Below, piece by piece: positions 38,147 to 51,340 of a DNA stretch of 64,000 bases. How positions within the stretch are numbered: the stretch's first letter is position 1; every line of letters starts with the position of its first letter. Position numbers and translations under genes: made by a program. Source of the stretch: Cucumis sativus (Eukaryota > Streptophyta > Magnoliopsida > Cucurbitales > Cucurbitaceae); contig NC_026658.2 in assembly GCF_000004075.3 (NCBI RefSeq), positions 24,168,075 to 24,232,074 of the forward strand. Reading direction: 5' to 3'. Below the pieces are notes generated by a model, which saw only the letters and a list, made by a program, of their open reading frames with translations, had not been told where the DNA came from and did not search any database.

Positions 38147-41100
38147 TCATGAGATGATCAAACGAACTATCTGTCCCAAAAAGCGGAATGTCTTGGTTGC
38201 TTCTCTCAAGCATTTATTTCTGTCATCCCGAGACCAGTGCTGCATTAGCACCCACATAGCAACATAGGATTACAAAATGGTAAAGCAAGATCTAAAAAAA
38301 ACAGTATTAACTAAAACCAATTTACTAAATATTCCACGAAATCAACCTCTCCAAGCATGTTAAGCTTCTCACGAACATTTTTCAGCAATTCTTCTGCATC
38401 CCCAGCCCATGTATAAAATTCAAGCTCTCTTCCTTCAAGAAGTCTCTCAGAAACCTTTGGGAAAAGATTATAATCATGATAAATTTTTATCAGCTAACAA
38501 GCAATATAAATACATGTAAGTTCTTAAGTAACAATAATTTTTAGGATAAACAATCAATTCTTGTCGGGCGTTTTTTGCATGAAGGAGGCGACAAGTCATC
38601 AAACACTACTTATTTATATAAGCAATGCCCAAAGGTTGGTTTATAACTCGTGACTCAAATATAAAATCACAGGCAGAGGCAGCTTCTTTCCATGAAGAAA
38701 GGCTACTAGCCTACTAATCATCTTCGTATAATAAGTTCTAGTAGAAGAGCTTATAGAATAAAGGTTTCTTTTTTAACTCAGATCCCAGTAGCATCAGATT
38801 GTGAATGCAAAAACGTCAGAAGGCTTCACACATACCCGTTTAGCTATCACTTGCCCACCTGCTATATGTGAAAAGTATATATTGTAGTAATGGCAAAGGA
38901 ATAAAGGGGCACTCCTCTCAGCAAGTTCCTCCAGATACTTGGCATAAGAAACTCCTGGAATGGTAGGCTCAGGTATCACAATACCCTGTTCGCGAAACCA
39001 TTCTAGATCCTTTGCAAGACCTTCTGAACGTTCCATCCCTGATTTTCTGAAGTAACTATCTGCAATCAAAATACATGATTTCAGCCTTTTGAAAATAAAA
39101 ATGAACTGAAACCAATCGTCAGTCAACAGTAAACATGCTTTTCCATTTCTTAATAAATCAAAAACTTTATACCAAGTTGGTTAGTTTTTAAAAATACTAG
39201 CCAAGAGTGCACATCATCAAATTACTTTTTTTTTTATATAGAACCATTCAAACAACCCTGAGAATCACATTCAAAATCAAAGCCTTTCCCGAACCTCTTT
39301 AAACCATTCCCAAAACACTTTGTTAGAAGAAAGAGGTTGAAGGAGGTCTCTCAAAAAGAGATTTACAATGGCAAAGTTGATTTCAGATCAAAATCCTGAT
39401 CTTTTAGAATCAAATTGTGCCCATCTTCAAGCCCATTCTTTTCCAAACAGGTCAGTTCTTCAAAGCACGATCCATCCACATTTTAAATACTCTATTTTTT
39501 CTATACCTAATTCAAAGGTAAAATTCTTGAGAGGTTCTCCTAGCCAAACTCCGGTCCCCTCATAAAAAAAGAAGCTTGTTTCATATTTTGACTTTCCATT
39601 TAGTGTGAGCTGTGAGGAAAGTGATTTGATAAGATTAGATGAGAAGGAAGATCAACTGTTGAAGGACCCTTTAGAGATTGATCTAAATTCTCTGTTCCAG
39701 ACTAAGGGAGATTTAATTTTTGAGAAACAGGCCACTGGAAGTCCCTCACAAGCTCATCAATGTGATATTCCAGATCATTTGAAGTCCTTTGTTGAGAAAT
39801 GTGGGTTAGTTTTGGCTTGAGCACTGAAAGTAGATATGATTTTTGGTTCCTCAGACATTTAATCTCAAAAATTGAATGGGAATCCGGTGATTCCCAGGCC
39901 ATATGGGAAGGATTGTTGAAGCAAGATAATGGTTTTTCGTAAAGTGAGAGATTTCATGTTTGGCCTTTTCCTTTGTATTTCTTTCTTCCTTTCAGAATTC
40001 TGTTCGAAGAATTGGAGCTTGAATGGGCTTTTTCAATAGTGCACGTGCAGCTTTTTTTAGTGAGGTGGAAGATTTCAGCAAGTCTTCCAGGGCACACGAA
40101 GTATTTTTCAATCAAGCTTGAAGCAGCTCGACTTGTTACCTTTTCTGGGTGTTTTCATTTCCATTCATTTTTTAAGCCATTTGTAATTAAGTTTTTAGCT
40201 GATTTGGGGCTCCTTGTTGAAAGTTGTCAAAGAGCCATAGAGATATCTAGGGAGCATTAGAGAGGATATCCTGCTGCCAGTAACAGGAGATATTAGAAAG
40301 ATTCAAAGAGGAATAACAAGCAACCAGAGGCAAGGGAGTTGTCACTATCTTGAAAATCCTTACACAAGAACTTAATTGAGAACCCTAAAATTTTAAAATA
40401 TGAGTGCGTACATCTTCAAGCACAAAAGCATGCATAGGAAAGACACTGATCTTTAAAATAAGTAAAAAGACATGCATCGAGGTTCACTTTTGCCATAAGT
40501 AGGAAGGATAAAAATAGTACCAACAGTCAAATCTCTACGGTCGCAGAAACCAGTATTAGTCCCCAACATTATCATGCATCCTCTCGTCTAAGCATAAACG
40601 AAATATAAGCAATCTGGAAGAGAAAATGGTGAGAGGAAACTTACAAGCAACGTCGCTGGATTCATCAACGATTCGCTCCACGGTGCTGAAGACGAGCTTA
40701 CTATCAACCAAATATTTAAGGAATCCTTCCAAACTCGGGTCCCAAGTCTGTGTTCCATCCCCGTTCTCATCATTGTCATCGTCACTCAACGCCAAATCTC
40801 CATCACCTTTCTCCCCTACTTCATCTTCGCTGGATGAATCCACAGCATCACCAGACAACTTTTTACCGTTAACATTAAGAAGTCTCATGGCGACAAACCT
40901 CAACTCCTCAGTAATGCCTTTGCTCTCGCCAGGATACTCTCTCCTGTACCTCTTCCTCCTCTTCAGAACTGGAGGAGCAGGGCCGCCCGTGGCTGCCGCA
41001 GTTGTGGAAGTCAAAGGAGCAGAATGATTTGAATCCGAGCAGCATAACCTCAGAGCACCTCCATTTCTGAATGACATCTTCCGAGTCATCACAATTTTAC

Positions 41101-41209
41101 AATTCATCAAAGGTCTTGAAGGACATAAGAAGGTGGAGGAAGAAACAGAGGCATGCGTTGAAGAAATTAGTTGAAAATAATGCAGCGATACACTCTCCGG
41201 CAGCGTCAT
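38147..41209 (-). CDS. HO2: Heme-oxygenase-like protein HO2
   Basis: Four coding exons (40645-41209, 38836-39059, 38347-38454, 38147-38239), phase-consistent, 329 residues. The N-terminus (about 1-60) is Ser/Thr-rich and suits a plastid transit peptide. RRKRYRREYPGESKGITEEL and RFVAMRL mark the start of the heme-oxygenase fold. An acidic, Asp/Glu-rich spacer at about 126-152 is the hallmark of the HO2 subfamily. Then come FLKYLVDSKLVFSTVERIVDE, ISH-type segments (YFSHIAGGQV) and the terminal FLGQIVRLII. At the position of the proximal heme-ligand His of HO1 (MRLH) this protein has Leu111 (MRLLN). As in known plant HO2 it is therefore unlikely to cleave heme; Arabidopsis HO2 binds protoporphyrin IX and affects photomorphogenesis. 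The 1.6-kb first intron carries unrelated ORF remnants on the opposite strand. Confidence 0.93.
39368..40260 (+). pseudogene. Broken coding remnant inside HO2 intron 1, antisense
   Basis: Three consecutive + strand open pieces (39368-39565, 39605-39820, 39973-40260) in slightly different frames read protein-like, for example VRWKISASLPGHTK and a hydrophobic FVIKFLADLGLLV segment. They end just before the splice border of HO2 exon 1. This looks like a fragment of a retroelement ORF or captured gene that landed antisense in the intron. The family is not recognised. Confidence 0.35.
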
Positions 41210-42243
41210 CGGCGCGGGAACGGGGAGGGTGAGGATTTTTGGTCAGCAATGTCTAACTTCGCCGGAGTCCCTGGAAGATTGGAATCTGACGTGAAGGCCG
41301 GGCTTCAGTGAAGCATCAAACTGGGTTGGGCTTCCCGTGAGAAAAGGTCTACTAGCCTTACCCATCCTCATCCACGCTCTTTTTAGCGGGTAGTAGATAT
41401 TGCCCTTCCACATTTTTGTATTTCGAGCGGGTAATCAATTTCTAATTTGGAGTTGATACTATATTTACCATGTAAATTGATGTATATGTTTTTTAACTCT
41501 TATACTCGTATTATAACACATTTTGTCTGACATTCTATCAGATAATATATTGTAATCAAGTTAAACTATGTTCGATTTAGTTCTAATATAATATTTCAAT
41601 CTACAAATTTCACATAATTTAACAAAAAAAGAAGTACTAATTTACTCTATAAAAAAGTCATGAATGTAGATAGAACGAAAGATTAATAGTTTTTTAATCC
41701 ATAATTTATTTTCTTAAAAGAGAACCTTCAATTCTACTTTATTATGGCTTCATGTTCATTTTCCTCTCATATTTTTATTATTCTTTAGTTTCAAAATAAA
41801 CCAAAATAATATAGAAATCAAAATGAACTAAAATCGAAAATGAAACCTGTAAAATTATACAAATTTAATTTATTGAATATTTGATACATTTCATCTCCTA
41901 CGTTCAAATGGTAGTAACTGTAATTGGATAGTGAAAGAAAATTTACATCAAATGTTGGTATGTATGTACAATACAATCTCCCTTTCTGCCCCTAACCTTG
42001 TATCAACACAATGTTACAGGAAAAAGGGGAAAATACATTTTAATGAATGATGAAACTTTAAGGCTGATGGATGTATCTTCTATGCTATGTTAGCATTCAG
42101 ATTGTCGATGATGTCACTTGCATTTTGGTAGAGGAAGAATGTTATATCCATCCATATTTCAATCCTTGTGTCTAATGTATCAGAACGTTGTGTAAGCCAT
42201 CCTCTAACGACTATATACAAAAAAAAAAAAAAATTGTACTTTC
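41210..42243. other. Intergenic DNA between HO2 and the SERAC1-like gene
   Basis: The left part holds the HO2 leader and promoter (the first 150 bp are GC-richer). The right part is the 3' flank of the hydrolase gene. No further gene is seen. Confidence 0.6.
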
Positions 42244-45200
42244 CTAACCATAGCGAGATTTCAATTTCTGCAAAAATTCCAATGTCTCAGTGTATGAAGG
42301 GTCAGTGCGGCTGAGGGGCTTACACGAATTTATGTGATCCGTTGATTCTAATACCTGTATAGTGATGAAAGAGAAGAAAGATTTGTAAGACACAAGTGGT
42401 TTAGCAACTGGATTGGTTAACAAGATAAGAACATATAAGATCGGTTAATAAGATGCAAGTCCCAAAAGAAAAATAAAAACCTCGAGTTGGTAAAAAAATT
42501 TGGTTCTTAGTTTTTTATTTGTGAAAATTAAGAAATGAGAGGAAGTAAGCTTACAGTTTCAAAAAACCAAAAATCCTCGAATCAAATGGAAAAAATCAGT
42601 TGACAATTTTCATGGTATACTAGGCCAAACTCCAAAAATAATAGCTGATGATAATTGAAACTTATGTCCAGAATTCTGTGATTACAAACTAATCGTTAAT
42701 CATACTTACAACTAGTTCGCCGAATCCAGGATATGCAGATTCAATGGGAACAATTTCCATTCGGAAAGCCCATCCTCCATAACCTTCAACAATTGGAGTC
42801 ACCTTCGTCTGCACATAATCATAAGCTGCCATCATTATTCTGAAGTATAAACACGAAAGAACATTGTATTTCAACTCAAGTAGACTACCTCACAGAAACT
42901 AAGGACCTCAAGCAATCCTTTCTTATGGAGGTGACGAAGAAAATCATTCAACTCCACCAATCTAGGAGACCCACTTCTCAGCTCTCCTATCTGAATAACA
43001 AGAAATATAATTTGATTATAGTATATATATTGATGAGAAAGATTTGAAGTAGTTTTCGAAGAAAAAACAAGAAATCAAACGATTAGTTGCTTCGCAAACA
43101 GAGTCACTTTGTTAATGGAGTCAAATACTAACAGTAGGAGCAGGGCGGAACACAAGACCCATTCGCCAAGGCATGTCTGCTAGTTTGCTGCCAAAATGTG
43201 GGCAGCTATAGAAGACCTGAAGTCAGTGGTCAACCAGATATGACTGATAAGAAGATTGAAGGCACTAAGATAGAAAACAAAGCAAGTAAAACAAATATTT
43301 GAATGTAACATACAACTCCCACAGTATTCTTCACAAGGTTATCGATATTTTCTGTCTTGGCTTTATACAACATTTGCTTGACAACCAGCCCTCCCATGCT
43401 GCAAACAAGAATGTTGCATTTGGTTAGAGGGTTTCCTTCACATGAAGAACAAAAAAAAAAAAGAATAATAGTGAATAAATAGACACGGAATAGATAAATC
43501 AAACTAAAAGATACGACTACTTGCTGGCGCCTATAACTTGAGTGCATTACAAAAACTAGTAACGAGCAACCTTATACACTTTTTCAAGCAAAAAAGAAAA
43601 GAACCCAAACGAACTCTGCAATAAGAAGGCTAGAAAATCAATTAAATGGCTGAGGTACCAGGCTTTCAAAGATTTGGCAATTGACGGTGAATACAATAAA
43701 GCATCTTCAACCTTCGACGAACAAAAACAGCAAAAAGAATATCTTTAATGTGAAGAACAAAAAATATCTCCGGATCAAGAAGGCAGCATTTAAGCAGTGA
43801 AAGAGATCCAACTCAAAAAACAGGAGGAAGGATGACAAAATAAACTCCTACCATGCTAAGATCTGACAAAAATGTATAAATCTAAGCGGAAAACAATATT
43901 TGTCAAGGTGAAAGATTTCACATCAGAACAAACAGAAAACCAAGCTAGACTTGGGTGCCGTTTTTGTACAAACCTGTGAGTAACAAATACAACAGGCCGA
44001 TCCCCAATTCCAGCAGCGACGAGCTTATCCAGTAGCATGGAGCTGACTTCCTTCAAGTTTTAAAAATTAAAAGTTGATGATCAAGCATTCAACAAAGGCA
44101 ACAATAACAAATACTCTCAATCCATTAGACTGCTAAAGCTCGGTAAAGAGAAGAGAAGAATAATTTAATCAACCTATCAGCTAAAATCCCTAATGAGCAA
44201 CATTACAAGTTTATGATTTGGTTTTTTATGAACTTCAAGGAATTGCTAAATTACAAGTTAAATGAACCTGAAGAGGAAGGCTAGCCCCAGACCACTGAGT
44301 GAGATTTGTCTGCACAAGATTTATAAAACCAAATCTTTTAGACGCACAGATCATTTTCAACTTTGCAACTGAAGTTTATGGTTTTTCAATAAATGAACTA
44401 TTTATTTTTTAAAATACCTTGTATTTAAGGGTAAACATACGAGCCCTTGGGAAGTCAGATGAAAGCCATTCACCTGGCCAAAACGTCCCAAGTTTCCCTG
44501 CCTCCTGGTCAATCTTCTCTACCAGTCCAGATTTTGTGGAGGATTTGTCCTCAGATATGCGCCATGACTTGTAAGGTCCACCTCGGAGGCCATGAATAAA
44601 AACAACATCTACCAAAGGAGAATCTGGCCTAGAATCATTCTGAGACACATGAGATAAAGAGGTGTTATCATTTCCATGCCTTGCCACAGCTGCACCATCA
44701 CTATCAATGAAATTAGCCTGTGAAAGAGAAGATTCATCCTTTCCAACAGTGTCCTGCTCCTTTTCTTCATGAACCTTCCAGTGAGGCAGTTCAGGATTTA
44801 TTAAAAAAACCATATCATCATAACGGGGACAATTCTTTTTCCTGTTTGTAGACTCAGCAGACTCGGAATCAGAGAGAGACCCATTTTCAGAAGCTCTACG
44901 GTTAATACAAAATATATTCAACAGTGTGGCTCTAGCATAACTTTGCAGTTTAGCATCATGGCAACCAGGAATGGCCCCATTGGCACAGTCCTCAAGCCAT
45001 CTACAAAATTCTTCATCCGAGAAAATCTCCTTCTGGACTTTCTCTAGAAGTGAAAGGATGGTTAAAAGCCGCGCAGCATGTCTACGGATGTGAGCTGTAG
45101 GGGGTACTCGGACACTAGACGAATCATTCTTCTTCTCTGAAAGTGATGGTTCCCCAGAGGCATTTGATACAAGTTCTTGAGCCTCAAGGACTCTAGATGC

Positions 45201-48169
45201 ATCATAAGCTTCCATGGCTGCCAGCTTCTCATAATCATCACATAACAAAAGGCGTCTCAGCAAAAAGAGAATGCCAAAATCAGCTATTCTGCTCTGACAT
45301 GAAGAATCGTCTGCACAAACTTCGGTCAGTGCTTTAATCCCCTTTAACGTTGCCATTGCAGAATCTGCTGCATCAAACTTTGGACTATTCTCTTTTTTTA
45401 TACTCTTTAACGGAGCTACAAAAGGTTCACGTGAAAGTAAATCTGCCAACGGAGAGGTATCTAATGAATCAGTAGTTGCCCCAAACTGGTGTACCGCCAG
45501 GTTCACAACAGCACTCGCTAGCTGACTAGCAACTTGACTGGCAAAAACAATGTTTGACTGCTCAATCTTCGTCTGCAAAATTCCATCAAGAGAACTTCAG
45601 TAAAATAAGATTGACAAAATATCCTCGTTTGTAAATGCACTACAGTATGACATAAATACATGTGTGTGCTCTAAGCAGCATGTAAAAATCATTTTGATGT
45701 TAGTGAATAACACAATGAGCAATTGAGTGTAGAAAATAAAGATGTTTGCAAACCTTCACTTTGTCATTTTGAAGCTGAGTAGCTCCATTCGCTGCAGGCT
45801 TTTTGATAGAACCTAGTATTTCAGTCAGCAATATGGCCAACCATCCTTGAGAAATAGGTATGGAGCTTGGTCCGTAGTCTTCAAGGATGCAAGACAAAAT
45901 TTTAGTTGCAGAAGACCTCAAGGATTCAGAGGAAATTTTGCCAAAGACCCATTGAAGTAATATAGCAGACCATCTCTGACTCTCTTCAGCTGATAGATGC
46001 ATGCATCCAGTGCTCAGTAACTCTAATGCTTTTGCTAACGATTCTTGAACCTCTCCATGTTTTTGGGTCCGCACAGCAGCATCTCTCATTAGATGCAAAC
46101 CCCTCTCCATTATCTTCTTTTGTGCCTCAGGGAAACGTTCAACAGAAGCCAAAAATGCACACAGAGCAGCCTGAGCCAAAGGGATGTCATCATTTTTACT
46201 TGCATGAGAAACAGTAGAAAGAAGACTTGAGCTCCAATCAGAAACAGAATCATTTAACGGGAGATTACGGTCCTCTAGTAAAAGCCTAGCCACCAAACTT
46301 CCATGCCATTTCACCGACCTTTCAGGTGCCATTAAAGCAGTCATAACAGCATGTCCATCTTGATCTAGTTCATGGATGTGCAATCTGTTCAGTTCTGACG
46401 CCATTGACCAATTTGCCAACGCCCACGCTGCAAAAGGTACAGCAACATGCTCACAATGCAAATCATCCCACAAACCAGGAACAACAGAAGAATTAGCAAT
46501 GAGAGAGCTATCATGCTTCTCTGATACTGAAGTTTTAGATGTATTTTTTACCAGTTCTACATGACCACCATCGGAATATGCCAACTTCACAAACCCACTT
46601 ACTCTCGACAGACCCAAAATAGTAGTGCCTCCAAGAATCTTAATTCCTATTCCTTTGATTCCTCTTCCACCATCTTCATCATCACCGCCATTTGGTTCAT
46701 CAAATTCCAAACCACCCTCTTCAATAACTTGAATAGCTGCTGCAATATCTCTAGTTTCGGCATGTGCAGGCAAAGATGGCTCAAAAGCTAGATTCTCTAA
46801 CCTATCACAATTGGATGTTACAATATCCATGATGGCAGCCACAAGCATGCTCCTACCTTTCAAAGAATCAGAAATATCGAATGAACTACGTCTTGGATGC
46901 TGTCCCACAAAAAGGCGACAAATATCAATGGAAAACAAGACTTAAGGGGGGAATATCAACAAAAACCTGAGAACAGTATTTTATATTTTGTTTCGAGAGC
47001 AAAATACCAAAGAGCCGACTGCTTCAGTGGCATCAAGTGACAACATCATATTACGTTATCATGTTTTCTGAAGCCGCGTGTACTATTACCTTATCTACCA
47101 ATTTCACTCAACGTCCGTTTTCAAGCCATTTCATGGGAAGGCAATTGTTACTCTACCCAAAAACCTTAATTTCCTTTAATCAAGAAAATTGCTTTCCAAA
47201 TTTTAGACGTGCTAGGCAGGTTTTGGTATGCGTGATAAAAAGGCAAATAAGGCATTGAAAAGAAAAGAAACTCGCCGTATTTGTATCATGTACTTGTCTA
47301 AGACTTGTGTTATTTGTCTCAAGTACTAAAATTCTAATGTATGTCTAATTTCTTTTTCTTTTTTGCACAAGAAACATGTTAAAACTTTATTAATCCCAAA
47401 TGTATATCATAAATTTTACCTGTTTCGTTCGCCGAGGCTGACATGAGAAGATGAACCTCAAAAGATTTGGAACAGCACGAGGCCTACCAAGGACGGAAGC
47501 AGACACATCAGGATCAGCAATCAAGTAGGCCAGCGCTCTGGCCGACTCAGCCTGGCTTCCACCTCCATCCCGAGGAACCGCCACCGACTCGAGCAACCAG
47601 TCCACCACAGCACCGCCTCCAGCCCCAACAATCGCCGCCCTACGGCTGGCATTGGCTGCAGCAATGTCGGCCAGCAATGCCGCGACCCTGAGTTCAAACC
47701 CGGACCGAACCTCATGATTGGCAGACGACATAACCGACCTTAACGACTGCCAGAGAACCGAAGCGGCAACGCCAGTTTGTTTAATGTGATGAAAAATCTT
47801 CTTAAATGAATCGGTAGATCTCTGAGCCGCCCCTTCAATCCCATCATACAGATGATTATAACTCTCATGGGAGCGATCAGACCAACTGTCAGAGGTAAGA
47901 AAAACAATGGAAGCGACTAAAGCAGAAACAACAGCAGCGGAGACAGTTACAATCGAAGTGCGAGAAAAAGAAGTGGGTGACGCACTAGGCAACAAACTTC
48001 TCTGTGGACGGTGCAAAATAGGAGCCGGGGGTGATACTAGATGCGAATTCTGAAGATTATTCGAGCCCTCGATTGATTTTTGCGCAGTAGAAGACGAAGA
48101 CGACGATGAGCAACGACGAAGATGAATCAAACGATAAGAACACCGACTTCTCGCCCAAGCACGAAGCAT
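42244..48169 (-). CDS. SERAC1-like alpha/beta hydrolase with helical-repeat N-terminal region
   Basis: Ten coding exons (47420-48169, 45754-46899, 44418-45572, 44268-44309, 43974-44050, 43314-43398, 43133-43216, 42889-42990, 42710-42808, 42244-42354), all GT-AG and in phase, give 1216 residues; an in-frame ATG at 48184 would add five. The Arg/Ser-rich N-terminus (LRAWARSRCSYRL) suggests mitochondrial targeting, with a hydrophobic stretch (VSAAVVSALVASIVF). Residues about 150-900 are helical with ARM-like character. The hydrolase follows: FIHGLRGGPYKSW (HG at about 959) as oxyanion region, WPGEWLSSDFPRARM, nucleophile Ser1057 in THSMGGLVVKQML, CPHFGSKLADMP, and DHINSCKP with probable catalytic His1187. 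This matches the SERAC1 family, which in animals acts in phosphatidylglycerol remodelling at ER-mitochondria contacts; the substrate in plants is unknown. Confidence 0.9.
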
Positions 48170-49981
48170 AATTTCTTTATCCAAAACTTGAAGATAACTA
48201 TTTCCCAGTTCTTAATTCGAACAAATTTTGTCAGCTAAGAGAGGGAATGGAATAGATTATCTCGCTGATCTTCTTCGTTGATCGTTCCTCGGAGGACAAC
48301 GCAAATGCGAAATATATGGCGGGACAACAATGGGCGAGTTATACGGTAAAGAAAGTCCATAGGGAATTTTCTCGTAGATGCGAACCTCCCAAGCGATGAA
48401 TGATAACTAGTTGCATAAATAGTAAAAAAAAAAAAGGCCTAAAGTAATAAGATATATATATCAATAATAAAACAATAACATATATCTTACTACCTTACTA
48501 TATTAAAAATGTCTTAAAAATAAATCATTTTGGGAATGACTCTACTCTTTTGTTAAATTTTAAATTTATAACGTTATTCTATACTTTAACATAAATATTA
48601 GTTGTGAGTTAAATTTAGAAGAAAAAGACTTAAATTTAGAAGAAAAAAAAGAAGTTTATGAATTATATTATTGTATAATTGATTTATTATTTATTTTATT
48701 TCATTAATGTAAATAATAAAATCAATAATTATCTTTTCAAATTCTTTTAACTTCATTATATAGATTATAAAAGTTTTTATCTATTTACTTCTATAATTTA
48801 TTTTCTGAAGATTATGAATTTATATTTAATGATTAAATTATAAAAAAAAAAAAAAAAACTAGGCTATTTATATTTCATGTATTTTATATGAATTGTATTA
48901 TTTTATAATTGATTCATTGTTTGTTTTTATTTGTTTAATATAAAAAATAAAATAAAAAATGATTATCTTTTCAAATTATCAAAATTCTATATATTTTTAC
49001 CTATTCATTTCATTCCTTTAATTTATAAAAATTGTGAATGAGTTTTTAAAATAAGTTTATGAATTATATTATTTTATAATTGATTTTATTATTTCCTTTT
49101 ATTTATTTAATATAAAGAATAAAATCAATATTAACTTATAATTATCTTTTTAAATTCTTAAATTCTAGTTTTTATTTATTTGTTTCAATAATTTTATTTT
49201 TAAAAAACATGAACTTATATTTAATAATGAGATTTCAAATAACCATTATTTATAAATATTTAAATTTTTTTATGGCAAAGGTGTATGTTTTTTTTAATAA
49301 TAATTTCTATTATGTAATATAATATAACATTGGTTGATCCAAATTTCATCATTCATGTTTGAGTTTGATATTACGTTATATAAATATATTTTTGTGTTAC
49401 AAGATATTAATCTTGATGATTTTAGAGAAATAGTTGAAGTAATATATATTTTATAGGACATTGATTTACTTTTAAATATAATTTAAAAGAGTCAAATAAA
49501 TATATGATTTTAGAGAAAAAAATATAAAAAATGATATAATGTCGTTCATTATAATGTAGTTTTATCTTTCTATGTAGTTGAAAATAAACTAACTGTTTTT
49601 CTTTATTTTTCTTCGTCCTTTGGGATAGTTTAAGTTCAAGTTGAAGGTAGATTTTCTTATTTCTCATTTATTTTACGTTACATTTTATTTTAAGATTTGA
49701 ATTGTTATATTACATCATTTTTCATAAAATGTATTTATTTAGAACTATATTTTATTGTTCACGATTAATGTGAATACGTGATCTTATATTTTTTTCAAGC
49801 TACATTCATATAAAACTGTTACTATGAATCCATAAACGAATAAAAAATAGATGTTTTGAGACCCATTGTTATATAGTTGAAGAGGTAATTTATCACTCTC
49901 TATACGTTAATGTTTACTTATAAATTAAAACTTAGGTGTTTTGTTTAATTTAATTTAAAATTATTTATAGTGCTAAAAAAG

Positions 49982-50070
49982 AACGTAGCTCATTTGTCAT
50001 CAAAGTGTATTAGTATATACCCACGAAGTTCGTAGTTTGAATCTCCATACTCAATTAAACTACAAAAAAG
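49982..50070 (+). mobile_element. Possible tRNA-derived SINE fragment
   Basis: An A-box-like TAGCTCATTTGT (49986-49997) and a B-box-like AGTTTGAATCTCC (50034-50046) have tRNA-like spacing, with a short A-run (ACAAAAAAG) about 20 bp downstream. No target-site duplication was identified. Confidence 0.4.
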
Positions 50071-50149
50071 TTACTTTTAGTGACATATTATTTTGTTTAA
50101 TTATAAATATTTAAATATAAAAAGTCAACAATATAATCTTTACACGTGC

Positions 50150-51340
50150 AATACAGTCGATATTTTCTATGACTATGAGTGATAGTAGTTATTAATCTAT
50201 CATGAATAATTGTTTTCGGTGGTAATACCACTGGTAGCTTTAATTTGAAAAATGATTACTTCACACGCATCTTGAATTTTTAATTTTGAAAGCTATCGTC
50301 AATAACTAGAATTAGTGAATATCATTGTTAGTTGTTGTCAATTATTATCGTTGATAACTATTATCAATAATAACTTGTCACCGCTACAAATATTTTTTTT
50401 CCCGGTTTTCTTAATTTTAGAGTAATCATTCATAGCAATTGATAGCTAATATACATTGATATATGTTGTCAATGCTAGCTTTTAATTTGAGAAATATGTT
50501 ATTTGATATATTTGGTATCAAACATGATTGATAATTTTGATCAATTATAGTCTATAGATGATAGAGTACCTTTGAATTTGAGAAATATGACATCAATTGT
50601 TATAGTTAGCTGCTATCGCTGATGACTACTATAAATGATAGTTTTTAATTTGAGAAATATGACATCAGTTGCTATCACTCATATATTCTATCAGTGATAT
50701 TGCTATCAATTGATATTCGTGATAGCTACTATGAGTCATTTTTTGTATTGCTATCAACGTAAAATTATGTCACTAGCGTTATCTGTCAATAATTACATTT
50801 GAATGGCGTTGTTGATAGCAAGTATAAGAGACATCATTATAAGCATACATTTTTTAAGTGATATATCACTGGTAAATATATAAGTTTTTGATTTATGAAG
50901 TTTAATTAGGATATCAATTGATATTTTTTATACCTACTATCGATGTTATTATTATATTAATATCTATTGGTGATACCATCCTTGAGTAATATCCATAACA
51001 TGCTAGTGTGTATCAACAATATCAATGTAATGGTTGTTTGTGTTTTATCATAAATGAACAAAGAGAAGACACAATATTAGTATGGTATCAGTAATAGATT
51101 CAAATCACTATTAACATGCTATCCATATGGTAGGTTCAGTCACTAATAGTATAAATTAAAACTGATATAACAACAACTTTTATTGAAATAAATTATTGAT
51201 TTTAAGTCATGCTATCAACATTTATATCACTTAGATATTAAAAGTTCAAGCCATTAGAGATAAATTAATGAAAAAACACATTGATACATTAAGCCTTACG
51301 TAATCGATAGAAGTCATCACTAATAGTATGATATCCATGA
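50150..51340. repeat. Field of diverged TGATA/TATCA-rich repeats
   Basis: Short units built from TGATAGC, CTATCA and TTTAATTTGAGAAATATG recur many times in both orientations. The last motif appears near 50235 (variant), 50490, 50572 and 50642, so part of the field is tandem with units of about 70-85 bp. It is palindrome-rich and non-coding, perhaps a decayed satellite or minisatellite. Confidence 0.55.

Noticed and set aside
40626-41027. 133-codon + strand ORF opposite HO2 exon 1
   Set aside because: Antisense shadow of a well-supported exon; Ser/Pro-rich composition follows from the acidic and basic codons on the other strand.
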